Positions 49,711 to 59,443 are shown, counted from the first letter of the stretch. The stretch: DNA of 64,000 nucleotides from Trinickia violacea (GCF_005280735.1 NZ_CP040077.1:3224001-3288000); one strand, 5' to 3'. Notes: generated by a model from the sequence alone, not told the origin. Translations and numbers: made by a program.

Positions 49711-50709
49711 ATGAGCACGACAGACACCCCGGCCCGTCTGCGCACCCGCGTCACCGAGCTGCTCGGCATTCGCTACCCCATCGTGCAAGGCGGCATGATG
49801 TGGGTCGGTCGCGCCGAGCTGGCCGCGGCCGTTTCCAACGCCGGTGGCCTGGGCGTGCTGACCGCGCTGACGCAGCCATCCCCCGAAGCCCTGGCCGATG
49901 AGATTGCGCGCTGCCGCGGCATGACCGACCAGCCCTTCGGCGTAAACCTCACCTTCCTGCCGAGCACCAAGCCGCCGCCTTACGAGGATTTCCTCGACGT
50001 GGTGATCGATTCGGGCGTCAAGGTACTGGAGACCGCGGGCAACAATCCCAAGGTCTTCATCGACAAAGCCAAGGCGGCCGGTATCACCGTCTTGCATAAA
50101 TGCACCGCAGTGCGCCATGCGCTCACGGCCGAACGCCACGGAGTCGACATCGTCTCGATCGACGGTTTCGAGTGCGCCGGCCATCCGGGCGAGGACGACG
50201 TGCCGGGCCTGGTGCTGATTCCGCTGGCAGTGCGCAAGCTGAAGATCCCGGTGATCGCCTCAGGAGGCATCGGCGACAGCGCCGGACTCGCTGCCGCGCT
50301 GGCGCTCGGGGCCGAGGGCGTGAACATGGGCACGCGTTTCTGCGCCACGGTCGAAGCGCCGATTCACGAGACGATCAAACGGATGCTGGTCGAGAGGACC
50401 GAGCGCGACACGAACCTGGTCTTCCGCACGATGAAGAACACCGGCCGCGTGTTGAAGAACAGCGTGTCGGACCAGGTAGTCGCAATGGAGCGGCGGCCGG
50501 GCGGCGTCGAGTTCAGCGAGATCCAGCCTCTCGTAAGCGGCGCGCGCGGCCGGGCCGCGCTCGAGGCCGGCGAACCCGATGCGGGCCTGATCTGGGCCGG
50601 CCAGGTGGTCGGTCTCATCGACGACATTCCCGATTGCCGAACCCTGATCGAACGCATGGTGCGGGAATGCCGGGAGCACCTGAACAGGGCGGCGCGAGTT
50701 TTCAATTGA
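49711..50709 (+). CDS. Nitronate monooxygenase/2-nitropropane dioxygenase-family FMN enzyme (IpdC-like possibility)
   Basis: 332 residues from the ATG at 49711; an ATG at 49696 that overlaps the etfA stop is an alternative. FMN TIM barrel: YPIVQGGMMWVGRAELAAAV, HKCTAVRHA, the catalytic-region DGFECAGHPGEDD, ASGGIGDSAGLAAALALGAE and GVNMGTRF. In CoA-dependent ring catabolism members of this family act as reductases of unsaturated CoA esters (IpdC in steroid CD-ring breakdown), which suits its place behind etfBA better than nitronate detoxification. The specific reaction is inferred. Confidence 0.87.
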   Translation: MSTTDTPARLRTRVTELLGIRYPIVQGGMMWVGRAELAAAVSNAGGLGVLTALTQPSPEALADEIARCRGMTDQPFGVNLTFLPSTKPPPYEDFLDVVIDSGVKVLETAGNNPKVFIDKAKAAGITVLHKCTAVRHALTAERHGVDIVSIDGFECAGHPGEDDVPGLVLIPLAVRKLKIPVIASGGIGDSAGLAAALALGAEGVNMGTRFCATVEAPIHETIKRMLVERTERDTNLVFRTMKNTGRVLKNSVSDQVVAMERRPGGVEFSEIQPLVSGARGRAALEAGEPDAGLIWAGQVVGLIDDIPDCRTLIERMVRECREHLNRAARVFN

Positions 50710-50818
50710 GCCGGCCGGGATTTTTCGTTCACGCATCACCACAGAGCCTATCGATGACCTCATCGTCCGATCGGATTCGCACCGGTGCCGACTTTCGACG
50801 AGGCCTGGCTCGCCTACT

Positions 50819-50986
50819 GTGCATCGACACCCGACGCCCGCCGCCCTCGCGGCGCTCGAGGCCGGCCACGTCGAGCCGCGTTTGATGCTGAGCGAAACGA
50901 TCCCCCTCGACGAGCTGCCAGGCCGGCTGGAATCGATGCGGCACGGCAGCTCCCGCGACAAGGTGATGGTCGCCGTCAGGAGGTGA
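50819..50986 (+). pseudogene. C-terminal remnant of a zinc-type alcohol dehydrogenase/quinone reductase family gene
   Basis: About 55 codons, with AALAALEAGHVEPRLMLSET then IPLDELPGRLESMRHGSSRD and KVMVAVRR before the stop. This matches the C-terminal end of MDR-family alcohol dehydrogenases. No start or upstream catalytic domain remains, so it is a truncated leftover between the nitronate-monooxygenase-like gene and the KstD-like gene. Confidence 0.6.
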
Positions 50987-51007
50987 GTCGAATAGGGACG
51001 AGGGCTA

Positions 51008-52735
51008 CTAGTCGGACACAGACGTTAACGCCTGAGAGGTCAAACGCGCGGCGCGGGCATGTTCGGCGATGTCGTTTGCGGCGATGTAGCCGAACACCAT
51101 CGCCGGCCCGATCGTACCGCCAGCGCCCGGGTAGCAGTTGCCGAACGGCGAGCCCGACGCGTTGCCCGCCGCATAAAGCCCAGGGATCGGCCGACCCTGC
51201 GTGTCGAGCACTCGTGCACGGGCATCGGCCTTGAGCCCACCTTTCGTGCCGAGATCGCCGAGATTGATCTGGATCGCGTAAAAAGGCGCTTGATCGATCG
51301 GTCCAAGGTTCGGGTTGGGCTTGACGGTAGCGTCCCCGAACGAGCGGTCGTAATCGGTGCTGCCGCGGCCGAATTCCGGGTCGACGCCGGTGCGCGCGTA
51401 CTCGTTCATCTTCGCGACGACCTGCTGCAGTTTGCCAGGATCGAGTGCGATCTTCTTTGCCAGCTCGACCACGGTCGGCGCCTTGAAGATGTAGTGGTCC
51501 CAATGATCTGGCGCAATCTTTCGATCCGGCATGATCGGCGAGGGCATGTATCCGCCGGCCGTAAATTTCCTGCGAAACGCGGCGTCGAACACCAGCCAGC
51601 ACGGCGCGTTCATGCCCGTCTTCAACTGGTCCTGTATCATCGCATTGCCAAAGCGATCGTAACCACACGCCTCGTCGACGAACCGGTCGCCATTGCGGTT
51701 CACGCAAACGCTGTGCGGCCGGCCCACGTCGAATACCGCTTGATGGATCTCGTCGAAATTCGAAACGCCGTCGATCGGCCGGCGCATCGTCGGCACCCAC
51801 CAGCCGGTTTCCATGAATTCCACGTCGGCGCCTATATCAAGACCAGCCTGCAGCACCTCCCCGCGGTTGGCTTCCTCCGGCGTGCTGCTCCACGTCGTGT
51901 CGCCGGGCAGGCTGAAGTAATGGTTGCGCAGTTCCTGGTTCCACTCGAAGCCGCCTGCGCAGACGACCACGCCGTGGCGCGCGCCAATGATACGACGCTG
52001 GCCGAGGTGCTCGATCTCGACACCGGTCACGCGGCCGTGCGTCACCTCTAGCGCCTTCACCGTCGCACCGAGCCGCACCTCGACACCGCGGTCCAACAGC
52101 CGCTTGCGCATTGGCCCAATGAGGGCGCCGCCAAGGCTCAACAGGCGATCGCGCCGCGTGACGCCGCGCGTGCCCAGGTCGGCCCAGTACCGGCCAACGA
52201 CGCACGCCAGCTGCCGCTTCCAACCCGGCGCTTTCGACGAAATGCCAAATGCCTCGCCGAAGTCCATCGTGTACCGGTTCAACAGCTTGAACCGCGTGAA
52301 CTGTTCGCGCATCACGTGAAGCTCGCGGCCGAGCTTGCGGCCGTCATACATCGGGCAGACGAGCGAACGGTCGGCGCGAGCGCCAGCAGCTTCAGAGAAG
52401 TAGTCGGACCAGGGCATGACCTGCAGTTGCATGCCGATCGACTGCAGGTAGCGAACCATGTTCGGCCCTTCATCGACGAAGGCTTCGAGGCGGTCACGAC
52501 GCACCGGGCCGCCGATGACCCCATCGAGGTAGCGCATCGTCTCCTCGCGACTGTCGTCGGTGCCGAGACCATGGTTCGGTATCCACAGCACGCCGCCGGA
52601 CGTCGCGGAAGTGCCGCCGAACTTGTGCGCCTTCTCGAGAACAAGCACCGTCAGGCCAAGATCCTGCGCACGCACCGCGGCGGCCATGCCGGCCGCGCCC
52701 GAGCCGGCGATCACGACGTCATACGTCTCGCTCAT
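51008..52735 (-). CDS. KstD-like FAD-dependent dehydrogenase (3-ketosteroid delta1-dehydrogenase family)
   Basis: 575 residues from the ATG at 52735 (GGAG upstream). FAD motif VVIAGSGAAGMAAAVRA near 7-23 and KFGGTSATSGGVLWIPN; the C-terminal GNCYPGAGGTIGPAMVFGY keeps the Tyr and Gly that enolise a ketone in KstD. It probably desaturates a cyclic ketone in cluster B. A small EthD-type gene lies 23 bp upstream in the same unit, echoing the NIPSNAP partner of the KstD-like gene in cluster A. The substrate is unknown. Confidence 0.88.
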   Translation of the reverse strand: MSETYDVVIAGSGAAGMAAAVRAQDLGLTVLVLEKAHKFGGTSATSGGVLWIPNHGLGTDDSREETMRYLDGVIGGPVRRDRLEAFVDEGPNMVRYLQSIGMQLQVMPWSDYFSEAAGARADRSLVCPMYDGRKLGRELHVMREQFTRFKLLNRYTMDFGEAFGISSKAPGWKRQLACVVGRYWADLGTRGVTRRDRLLSLGGALIGPMRKRLLDRGVEVRLGATVKALEVTHGRVTGVEIEHLGQRRIIGARHGVVVCAGGFEWNQELRNHYFSLPGDTTWSSTPEEANRGEVLQAGLDIGADVEFMETGWWVPTMRRPIDGVSNFDEIHQAVFDVGRPHSVCVNRNGDRFVDEACGYDRFGNAMIQDQLKTGMNAPCWLVFDAAFRRKFTAGGYMPSPIMPDRKIAPDHWDHYIFKAPTVVELAKKIALDPGKLQQVVAKMNEYARTGVDPEFGRGSTDYDRSFGDATVKPNPNLGPIDQAPFYAIQINLGDLGTKGGLKADARARVLDTQGRPIPGLYAAGNASGSPFGNCYPGAGGTIGPAMVFGYIAANDIAEHARAARLTSQALTSVSD

Positions 52736-52758
52736 GTCTGTCGCACTCCGTCTTTTCG

Positions 52759-53169
52759 TCAAGCCAGCACGGTCGTCGGCTCTTGCGTGAACGCGACGCC
52801 GGTGTCTCGCTCGTCGCAAAGAATCATCACGGTGGCCTTGTCGTCGAGGAACTTGCGTTCGTCGGCCTTCAGGACCGGCTGGATCGCCGGGTCGTTGAAG
52901 ATGCGGCCGATCTCCTCGATCGCGGCCATGTCCTTGACGCGCATCTCGGTGATTGCGTCGTAGCCGATGTCATGCGGGCTCGGTTGCGTGCCGGCCGGCA
53001 CGTTGCTCGGATCCAGCGCGGCGAACGTCGGGTAATTGCGCACATACCCGGTCAGCAGGTGGCCGATGTACTTCTGGGCAAGCCGGACGTGGCTGTTTTC
53101 GTAGTGCTCCCGGAACTGCTCGGGTGTGATGTCCGACTTGCGCTTGAGGAAGAAAACGAGCTTTGCCAT
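52759..53169 (-). CDS. EthD-domain (dimeric alpha-beta barrel) protein
   Basis: 136 residues from the ATG at 53169. EthD-type pattern: LVFFLKRKSDITPEQFREHY, then the His in SHVRLAQKYIGHLLTGYV. EthD-like proteins assist oxygenase systems or act as small cofactor-free enzymes. It precedes the KstD-like gene by 23 bp on the same strand. The ribosome site is weak, and the Met at 53178 is an alternative start. Confidence 0.82.
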   Translation of the reverse strand: MAKLVFFLKRKSDITPEQFREHYENSHVRLAQKYIGHLLTGYVRNYPTFAALDPSNVPAGTQPSPHDIGYDAITEMRVKDMAAIEEIGRIFNDPAIQPVLKADERKFLDDKATVMILCDERDTGVAFTQEPTTVLA

Positions 53170-53508
53170 GAGAGTCATCCATTTGATGGGTAGGCGCAGG
53201 CAGCTGGCACGGCGGCCACCTCGCATAGGTCAACCAGCACAGATGCAGACGAGTGTAGGCGGCGACCAAAGATCCGATTTGCCCCCGGCGGCATTCGGTT
53301 TTGCACGCCGCGCCTCGTTTTCGGACTGCAGGCACCAGCGCTCAGAGACACGGCGAACTTCTTGCACAAGCAAGTCGCCGCAGGGGGCCTGCACTAGGCT
53401 GCTGTGGAAATACGGCGGTCCCGGCTGCGGCGCTGAACCGGCATGTGCGGCAAGCCCGCCGCGACAGGTCCGCCCCTTCTCAATTTCTCACTGCTATAGG
53501 AGCACAGC
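53170..53508. other. Intergenic region between EthD and VOC genes
   Basis: Divergent promoter region. Frames in it are short and Arg/Ser/Cys-rich; none has a ribosome site with a protein-like sequence. No repeats of note were seen. Confidence 0.4.
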
Positions 53509-53889
53509 ATGCCCATCTACACCCACGTCGTTATCGGAACCAATGACATTGAACGGGCCCGCACGTTCTACGACGCCGCCCTCGGCGCGCTCGGCATCAA
53601 GCGTCTGGGCAATACGGAACAAGCATCGTTCTATGGCGCCGAAGCACCCGAGCTGATGGTCACGAAACCGTTCGATGGAAAGCCGGCGACGGCGGCCAAC
53701 GGCGCCACCGTCAGCTTCGCTGCGGCGAGCCGTGACGCGGTCGACGCATTCCACAAGAGCGCGCTCGCCAACGGTGGCGAATGCGCAGGCGCTCCCGGCC
53801 CGCGCCCGGTGGCGCCGACAGCTTATGCCGCCTACGTACGGGATCCGGACGGCAACAAGATCGCGAGCTACTGCTTCGCGGCGGCTTGA
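53509..53889 (+). CDS. VOC-family (glyoxalase/dioxygenase-like) protein
   Basis: 126 residues, single vicinal-oxygen-chelate module pair (YTHVVIGTNDIERARTFYDA at the start and YAAYVRDPDGNKIASYCF at the end, with the metal-type Glu missing or replaced in the last strand). TAGGAGCAC precedes the ATG. It could be a lyase, isomerase or epimerase. It lies upstream of the DUF1302 gene on the same strand, 107 bp away. Confidence 0.86.
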   Translation: MPIYTHVVIGTNDIERARTFYDAALGALGIKRLGNTEQASFYGAEAPELMVTKPFDGKPATAANGATVSFAAASRDAVDAFHKSALANGGECAGAPGPRPVAPTAYAAYVRDPDGNKIASYCFAAA

Positions 53890-53996
53890 TTTCCTGTCAC
53901 GCGAATCGCGCAGCGGCAAAAACGAATAGCGCTGGCATGATCCCGGCCAAGACGGTAGCGACGACTTCGTACTCGTAAAAAGAGAGGAGACATTTG

Positions 53997-55706
53997 ATGA
54001 TGAAGAGGACTACGACATTAGCTATCCCGTCCAGACGGGTAGCTCTTGTCGCCGCGCTGGCGGCCGTTTGCTGCCTCCCCGATGTGGTCGGTGCAGTTGA
54101 GATCGACACCGGCAATCCGGATATTTCAATGCGCTGGGACAACACGGTCCAATACAACTTGGGTATTCGCGCTGGAAACTGCGATGCCAATATTTGCGGA
54201 AACGGACAGGGCGCGGGTGATCCGACCGCCTCGGCCTCCGACAGGAAGTTCGGGAAGGCCGGCGACGTCGTCACGAACCGCATCAGCGATCTTTCGGAGA
54301 TGGATTTCATCTACAAGGATCACTGGGGCTTTCGCGTCAGCGGCGATGCCTGGTACGACCAGGCATACCACAATGCTTCCGCGGCTCCCGATCCGTTTTT
54401 CCAGTCGCGAGGCCTGAGCCAACTGCCGAACAACCAATACACGAACTACATCAAGCGTTGGAACGAGGGGCCGTCCGGTCAGCTTCTCGACGCATTCGCT
54501 TTTGGCCGAGTCCATGTGGAGAATGTGCCGGTCGACATCAAGGTCGGCCAGCACAACATCTATTGGGGCGAGTCGATCTTCTCGACCGTAGGGGGCGTGG
54601 CTGACGGCCAAGGGCCCATCGACGTCCGCTCGGCGCTTTCGGCTCCCGGCACCGAAGCCAAGGCACTGTTCCTGCCGACGGACCAGGTCTCGTTCTCGGC
54701 CGCGCTGACCGATCGCGTCACATTGGCTGGCGAATACTATCTGGGCTGGAAGCCGTCGATGCTGCCCGACGGCGGAACGTATTTCGGTCCGGCGGATTTT
54801 TTCAGCTTGGGCGGTGGAACGCTCTTGCCATTCATCGGGCCGGGCGTGACGTTCAACGGCGAGCAGCGTCCGAAGAATGAGATGGGCGACTGGGGCATCG
54901 CGCTCAAGCTGCGGCCGGAATGGCTCGATGGCAGCGCCGGGTTTTATTTCCGCGACTACACGAGCAAGTTTCCGAATCTCGTGATGAACAGCCCGACTAG
55001 CGCGGTCCTCGATTACACGGCGCCGCGGACGCAAATGATCGGTTTCAGCTTGTCAAAGTCAATCGCCGGCGTGTCGGTTGGCACGGATATCACGTATCGC
55101 CGAAACGCCGCGCTGTCGACCTTTTCCTTTGCACCGGTATTTACGGATACCGGGCTCGGAGACTGGCATCCGCAGGGCGACGTCGTGACGGCGGTCGTCA
55201 ACGGCATCGCCTATTTCGGCAAAACCCCCTTGTTCGATTCGGCCACACTGACTGCCGAAGTGAACTATTCGAATCTTCTCAAGGTCACCCACGATCCCTA
55301 TCATCTTTTCCTAGGATTGCCGCAGAACTGCGGTGCAGGCACCAGCTCGCCTGGAAATGCCCTCGATCATGGCTGCCCGACCAAACAGGAGTATGCATTG
55401 GACGTTCAGTTCATGCCGATCTGGTATTCCGTTTTCGACGGCGTGGACCTGAAAATGCCGCTCTTCGTCGGCATCGGCCTGCATGGAAATTCGCCCGTTC
55501 CGTTTGGCGACAACCAAGGTCAAGGGAGTTATAGCATCGGGCTGACAGCCGACATCCGCCAAAAGTACACGGTCAGCCTCGCCTATAACGGCTTCATCGC
55601 GCGGCACAGCAACGATGCGGCCGGGGCCCTCAGCAACAGCAACTCGAGTCTCGGCAAATACTGGGACCGCAACTGGGTATCGCTGGTCCTGCAAACGACG
55701 TTTTGA
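53997..55706 (+). CDS. DUF1302 outer-membrane protein
   Basis: 569 residues. The ATG at 53997 follows GAGGAGA. A signal peptide (hydrophobic ALVAALAAVCCLPDVVGA) is followed by a long beta-strand-rich part (MRWDNTVQYNLGIRAGNCDA) ending with an aromatic C-terminus (WVSLVLQTTF) typical of outer-membrane barrels. DUF1302 proteins are linked to uptake or handling of hydrophobic substrates such as steroids, terpenes and alkyl compounds, usually next to a DUF1329 gene. Here the DUF1329 gene is convergent and shares a terminator. Confidence 0.9.
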   Translation: MMKRTTTLAIPSRRVALVAALAAVCCLPDVVGAVEIDTGNPDISMRWDNTVQYNLGIRAGNCDANICGNGQGAGDPTASASDRKFGKAGDVVTNRISDLSEMDFIYKDHWGFRVSGDAWYDQAYHNASAAPDPFFQSRGLSQLPNNQYTNYIKRWNEGPSGQLLDAFAFGRVHVENVPVDIKVGQHNIYWGESIFSTVGGVADGQGPIDVRSALSAPGTEAKALFLPTDQVSFSAALTDRVTLAGEYYLGWKPSMLPDGGTYFGPADFFSLGGGTLLPFIGPGVTFNGEQRPKNEMGDWGIALKLRPEWLDGSAGFYFRDYTSKFPNLVMNSPTSAVLDYTAPRTQMIGFSLSKSIAGVSVGTDITYRRNAALSTFSFAPVFTDTGLGDWHPQGDVVTAVVNGIAYFGKTPLFDSATLTAEVNYSNLLKVTHDPYHLFLGLPQNCGAGTSSPGNALDHGCPTKQEYALDVQFMPIWYSVFDGVDLKMPLFVGIGLHGNSPVPFGDNQGQGSYSIGLTADIRQKYTVSLAYNGFIARHSNDAAGALSNSNSSLGKYWDRNWVSLVLQTTF

Positions 55707-55731
55707 GGTCGTTGTTCCGGTCGTCTGTTGA

Positions 55732-55768
55732 AAAACCTCCTGCCACCGTTATCGGGGCAGGAGGTTTT
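55732..55768. terminator. Bidirectional intrinsic terminator between DUF1302 and DUF1329 genes
   Basis: Stem AAAACCTCCTGCC (55732-55744) and GGCAGGAGGTTTT (55756-55768) with an 11-base loop; T-runs are present in both directions. It lies between two convergent genes (stops at 55706 and 55786). Confidence 0.88.
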
Positions 55769-55785
55769 GACGTTACTGCAAAGCC

Positions 55786-57153
55786 TCAACGGATCGAGGC
55801 ACCGGCCAGCGCGTCGGGCTGCCACTCGCGTTCCGGCAGCTTCTCACTGATGTTCGCGGCTCCCTTTATCGGCGTATAGGGCGATGGGTAGTTGTCCATC
55901 ACCCATGCGCCCACCTGCAGATCGAAGTGCAACGTGGCCAGCCCCGACGTGCCCAGTTCCGGGTCGTTGTATGCAGGCGTGCCAATCTGGACATCGAAGC
56001 GATAGATCTTGCCCGACATGTCGTAATTGTCGTAGACGCCGACGTTGTAGGTGTCCTCATCGATATAGAAGACGCGCTTCGAGAAGATGTGCCGCTTGCC
56101 GTTCTTCAGCGTGCCCTCGACCACCCAGACGCGGTGCTGTTCCCAGCGCAGGCAGTCGGGGTTCGGGAAGCCCTTGCGGAAGAACTTGTCCAGCGAACAC
56201 TCGGCACCGTACAGCTTGAAGTTGTTGTACGGAATGAGCATCTCCTTCTTGCCGACGATCTTGAAGTCGAACCGATCTGTCGGCCCGTAGAAGCCGTAGA
56301 GCTCGTCCATGGCGGCAACGCCCCCCGACTGCGGGTGTGGCGTGTCGTAGGACAAATCCGGCGACAGCCGGGTGCGGCGCTGGCCCGGTATGTATTGCCA
56401 GACGTTGTCCGAAGCATCCTCGATCTTGTAATGCAAAAGGATCTTCTCGCCTGCCACGCGTGCCGGCTCCTGATAGTCGTAGCGGATGCGTTCGAAATCG
56501 GTCACGTTGTTGCCGTTGTTGCTCGACAAATAGTAGGGATAGTCGAACCAGTAGTCGTTGACGCCCATCACGACGGGCGAGCCCGAAGCACCGGTGAAGA
56601 CGGTCGCGCCGCGCCCACGGAAGCTCGCTCCCATGAAGGCGAGCTGGTGATCCCAGATCAGCTCGTTGCCGGTCTTGGGCATGGGGAACGGCAAGCCGCC
56701 GACGCAGTTGACCAGCTTCTCGCCGACCTCCTTGCACTGCGTCGCGTTCTTCAGCGTGTTGTCGACGACCCATTTCGGATACGCCGCGGTACGGTGGCTC
56801 GGGTACACGTCCAGCCGGGCATCAGGGTGCGCCGCGAGGGCGGCCTTCAGACCGTCGCTCAGCTTGTCCGCGTACTGGGCCATGTTCTTGGCATTCACTG
56901 AGTAGAGCGGCTTCTCGTCCGCGAACGGGTCGGTGAGGACGCCCTTTTTCGCCGGATCGTACGATGCCGGCGGGTTCGTCAGCCCGCCGGCGTATGCGGG
57001 AATGCTGCCGTCCTTGTTTGCGGCCTTTTCCGCGCCCCACGGCGTCAACGTATCGCCGAGCTGCCTGGCTTCCTCGGGGCTGACCGCGGCCGACGCCGAC
57101 AGACATCCCGTGACGGCCAGCGCAACGGCGGTCAATTTGATAAGACAATTCAT
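55786..57153 (-). CDS. DUF1329 outer-membrane lipoprotein-like protein
   Basis: 455 residues. The signal sequence LTAVALAVTGCLSASAAVSP contains a lipobox-like TGC and a possible AxA site, so either a lipoprotein or a normal export signal is possible. The mature part has GDTLTPWGAEKAANKDGSIP near residue 35, the hallmark of DUF1329, and many aromatic strands. It is the usual partner of DUF1302 and is thought to act at the outer membrane with MMPL-type exporters or hydrophobic substrate uptake. It is convergent with the DUF1302 gene. Confidence 0.9.
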   Translation of the reverse strand: MNCLIKLTAVALAVTGCLSASAAVSPEEARQLGDTLTPWGAEKAANKDGSIPAYAGGLTNPPASYDPAKKGVLTDPFADEKPLYSVNAKNMAQYADKLSDGLKAALAAHPDARLDVYPSHRTAAYPKWVVDNTLKNATQCKEVGEKLVNCVGGLPFPMPKTGNELIWDHQLAFMGASFRGRGATVFTGASGSPVVMGVNDYWFDYPYYLSSNNGNNVTDFERIRYDYQEPARVAGEKILLHYKIEDASDNVWQYIPGQRRTRLSPDLSYDTPHPQSGGVAAMDELYGFYGPTDRFDFKIVGKKEMLIPYNNFKLYGAECSLDKFFRKGFPNPDCLRWEQHRVWVVEGTLKNGKRHIFSKRVFYIDEDTYNVGVYDNYDMSGKIYRFDVQIGTPAYNDPELGTSGLATLHFDLQVGAWVMDNYPSPYTPIKGAANISEKLPEREWQPDALAGASIR

Positions 57154-57727
57154 TGGTTAATCTCCTTTTCTTCGATGGGTCTCAGAACGATGCGTTAAAG
57201 TCGGGGAGTTCCAGTGCTTTCCGGGCGACGAGCGATTGATTGCTGGCGAGCGCGCTCCATTCTTCGCGGGCATCCTTGGCGCTGGAGTCGTTTTATTTCT
57301 GGTTGGTTGCGCGTCTGTTGAACGCCTCTGCCTTCGCAACGCTTGTGCGCGGCACGCTCGCAGTGATAGCGATGTGTACCGCCGCACGGGAGGTCGTCGG
57401 TATTGTCCCGGTCCCATGCGCCCCTTTCCGCTTGCGCTGCCTCCCGGGCCGTTCGCGCCGGGCTCCCCGTGTCGAGGATAGCCAAGGGCCCGGCGACGCA
57501 TTTATCTACAGGTGGCCGTGAATTTGCCCCGCCCCACCCGCCTCGGACCCGACCCCTCTGCGTGGGCAATTGGCTTTGACTGCAGCGGCAATGCCGGGCA
57601 AATGCCCTTCCGCGCAGCCACTTGCTTCTCTATATTGCTTCGCAGCGGCCCTGCGTCCCGAGCAGCGGGGCAGTCGTATATGACTGGCGCACCGAAAGCG
57701 TCACTTCAACAGGAGACAAGGCAAGTC
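57154..57727. other. Divergent promoter region, no supported gene
   Basis: 574 bp between the leftward DUF1329 gene and the rightward CoA-ligase operon. A frame at 57236-57481 begins with a hydrophobic segment but turns Arg-rich and has no ribosome site. No clear operator or repeat was seen. Confidence 0.45.
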
Positions 57728-59389
57728 ATGGCCACGATCGAAATTCCGCCCGCCGAATCCATCCTGGCGAGCCCGCCGGAACGCTCGTCCTATTGCCCGG
57801 GGCCGCGTGATACCGTCGTCCATGCTCTGGCGAGGGCGGAGGCGAAGAACCCGGATCGCATCTTCATCGACCTTGCCGGCACGAAGTACAGCTACCGCGA
57901 AATCGACCGCCTCTCGACCCGCCTCGCCCATGCGCTGGCCGCGCTCGGCGTGCAGCACGGGGACCGGGTGGTCTCCCTCCTCGACACCTCGATCGACGTC
58001 TTCACGACCTGGTTCGCGGCCAACAAGCTCGGCGCGATCTGGGTGCCCATCAATACGGCCTACCAGGGCGAGTTCCTGCGCCACCAGATCTCGGATTCCG
58101 GCACGAAGCTGATCGTGTGCGATGCGCACTACCTGGAGCGCATCGTGGCTATCGCCGATCAACTGCCGGAGGTACAGCTCGTCCTGAGCCGCGGCCCAGG
58201 TCCGTTCCCATCGTGCCCGATCGCGATCGCCCCGCTCGACGAGCACCGTGGGAACGACGAAGCGCCGCTGCCTGTCGTCGTGAAGCCGGCCGATCTGGCC
58301 ACGCTGCTCTACACGTCGGGCACGACCGGGCCGTCGAAGGGCTGCATGATGAGCCACAACTACCTGTGCATGCAGGGCCGCCAGCAAAACCGGTGCGTGC
58401 AGATGACGGCCGAAGACGTCCAATGGACATGTCTGCCGGTGTTCCACGGAGCGGCCCTGATCAGCGTGCTCGGCTGCCTCGTCGAGGGCCTGCGCTGCGC
58501 AATCTGGCCGCGTTTCTCGGTGTCCAGCTTCTGGTCCGACCTCGAACAGGCAGGTGCAACCAAAGCCTTGCTGATGGCCTCGATCTTCCCGCTAGTGGCG
58601 CATGCCCCCGATACCGAGGCGATGAAGCGCTACTACGGGCGGCTCGACATGATCTCGGGCGTGCCGATCACGCCCGAGGTGCGCAAGATCTGGAAGGAAC
58701 GCTTCGGCGTGCGGGTCGTGTCCTCCTGGTCGTATGGCCAGACCGAAGGCGTGCGATTGTCGATGGTCGGCCCGGATGAGATCCCACCCGAAGGCTGCGC
58801 TGGCCGCGTCGCCGACGAATTCGAGGTCATGATCTTCGATGCCGACGACAATCCGCTGCCCGACGGGCAGGTCGGAGAAATCGTGTTCCGGCCGCGCGAA
58901 CCCAACATCATGTTCGAGGGGTACTGGAAGCGTCCCGAAGAGACGCTCAAGGTCTGGCGAAATCTCTGGATGCACACCGGTGACCTAGGCCGGCTCGAGA
59001 ACGGCTACCTGTACTTCGTCGATCGCGCGAAGGACTACCTGCGCTGCCGCGGTGAGAACATCTCGAGCTTCGAAATCGAACGCGCCTTCAGCGCGCATCC
59101 CGATATCGCGGAACTCGCCGTCCACGCGGTCGGCAGGCAGAGCGGCGAGGACGAGGTCAAGGCCACGATCGTGCTGCGCGAAGGCGCGACGGTGACACAT
59201 GTGGAGATGTGTCATTGGGCCATCGAAAAGCTGCCGTACTTCGCGGTGCCGCGCTACTTCGAGTTCCGTGCGGAGCTCGTCAAGAACCCGACCGGCAGGG
59301 TGTTGAAATACCGCCTGCGCGAAGAAGGCGTGACGTCCGGCACCTGGGACCGTGAGGCGGCGGGCATCGAAGTGCGGCGGCGCAAGTAG
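57728..59389 (+). CDS. Acyl-CoA synthetase (AMP-forming; CaiC/FadD-like)
   Basis: 553 residues from the ATG at 57728; the longer frame from 57512 has an implausible leader. ANL-superfamily motifs: LLYTSGTTGPSKGCMMSH (P-loop-like, about 195-212), SWSYGQTEG near 345, MHTGDLGRLENGYLYFVDR and the late Lys in NPTGRVLKYRLR. It activates a carboxylic acid to its CoA ester with ATP. It is the first gene of a five-gene rightward operon with MDR reductase, alpha/beta hydrolase, CoA racemase/transferase and nitroreductase. It probably activates the cluster B substrate. Confidence 0.92.
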   Translation: MATIEIPPAESILASPPERSSYCPGPRDTVVHALARAEAKNPDRIFIDLAGTKYSYREIDRLSTRLAHALAALGVQHGDRVVSLLDTSIDVFTTWFAANKLGAIWVPINTAYQGEFLRHQISDSGTKLIVCDAHYLERIVAIADQLPEVQLVLSRGPGPFPSCPIAIAPLDEHRGNDEAPLPVVVKPADLATLLYTSGTTGPSKGCMMSHNYLCMQGRQQNRCVQMTAEDVQWTCLPVFHGAALISVLGCLVEGLRCAIWPRFSVSSFWSDLEQAGATKALLMASIFPLVAHAPDTEAMKRYYGRLDMISGVPITPEVRKIWKERFGVRVVSSWSYGQTEGVRLSMVGPDEIPPEGCAGRVADEFEVMIFDADDNPLPDGQVGEIVFRPREPNIMFEGYWKRPEETLKVWRNLWMHTGDLGRLENGYLYFVDRAKDYLRCRGENISSFEIERAFSAHPDIAELAVHAVGRQSGEDEVKATIVLREGATVTHVEMCHWAIEKLPYFAVPRYFEFRAELVKNPTGRVLKYRLREEGVTSGTWDREAAGIEVRRRK

Positions 59390-59443
59390 CAGCAGCAACG
59401 CCGCAGCCGACGATTATTGAACATCCATAGGACGACGAAAAAC

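Noticed and set aside
50785..51234. Rightward ORF of 149 codons
   Set aside because: It crosses the alcohol-dehydrogenase remnant in the wrong frame and runs into the KstD-like gene on the other strand; the composition is that of a shadow frame.
57236..57481. Small membrane protein in the DUF1329/CoA-ligase gap
   Set aside because: Only the first 25 residues are hydrophobic; the rest is Arg-rich, there is no ribosome site, and the region is a divergent promoter.
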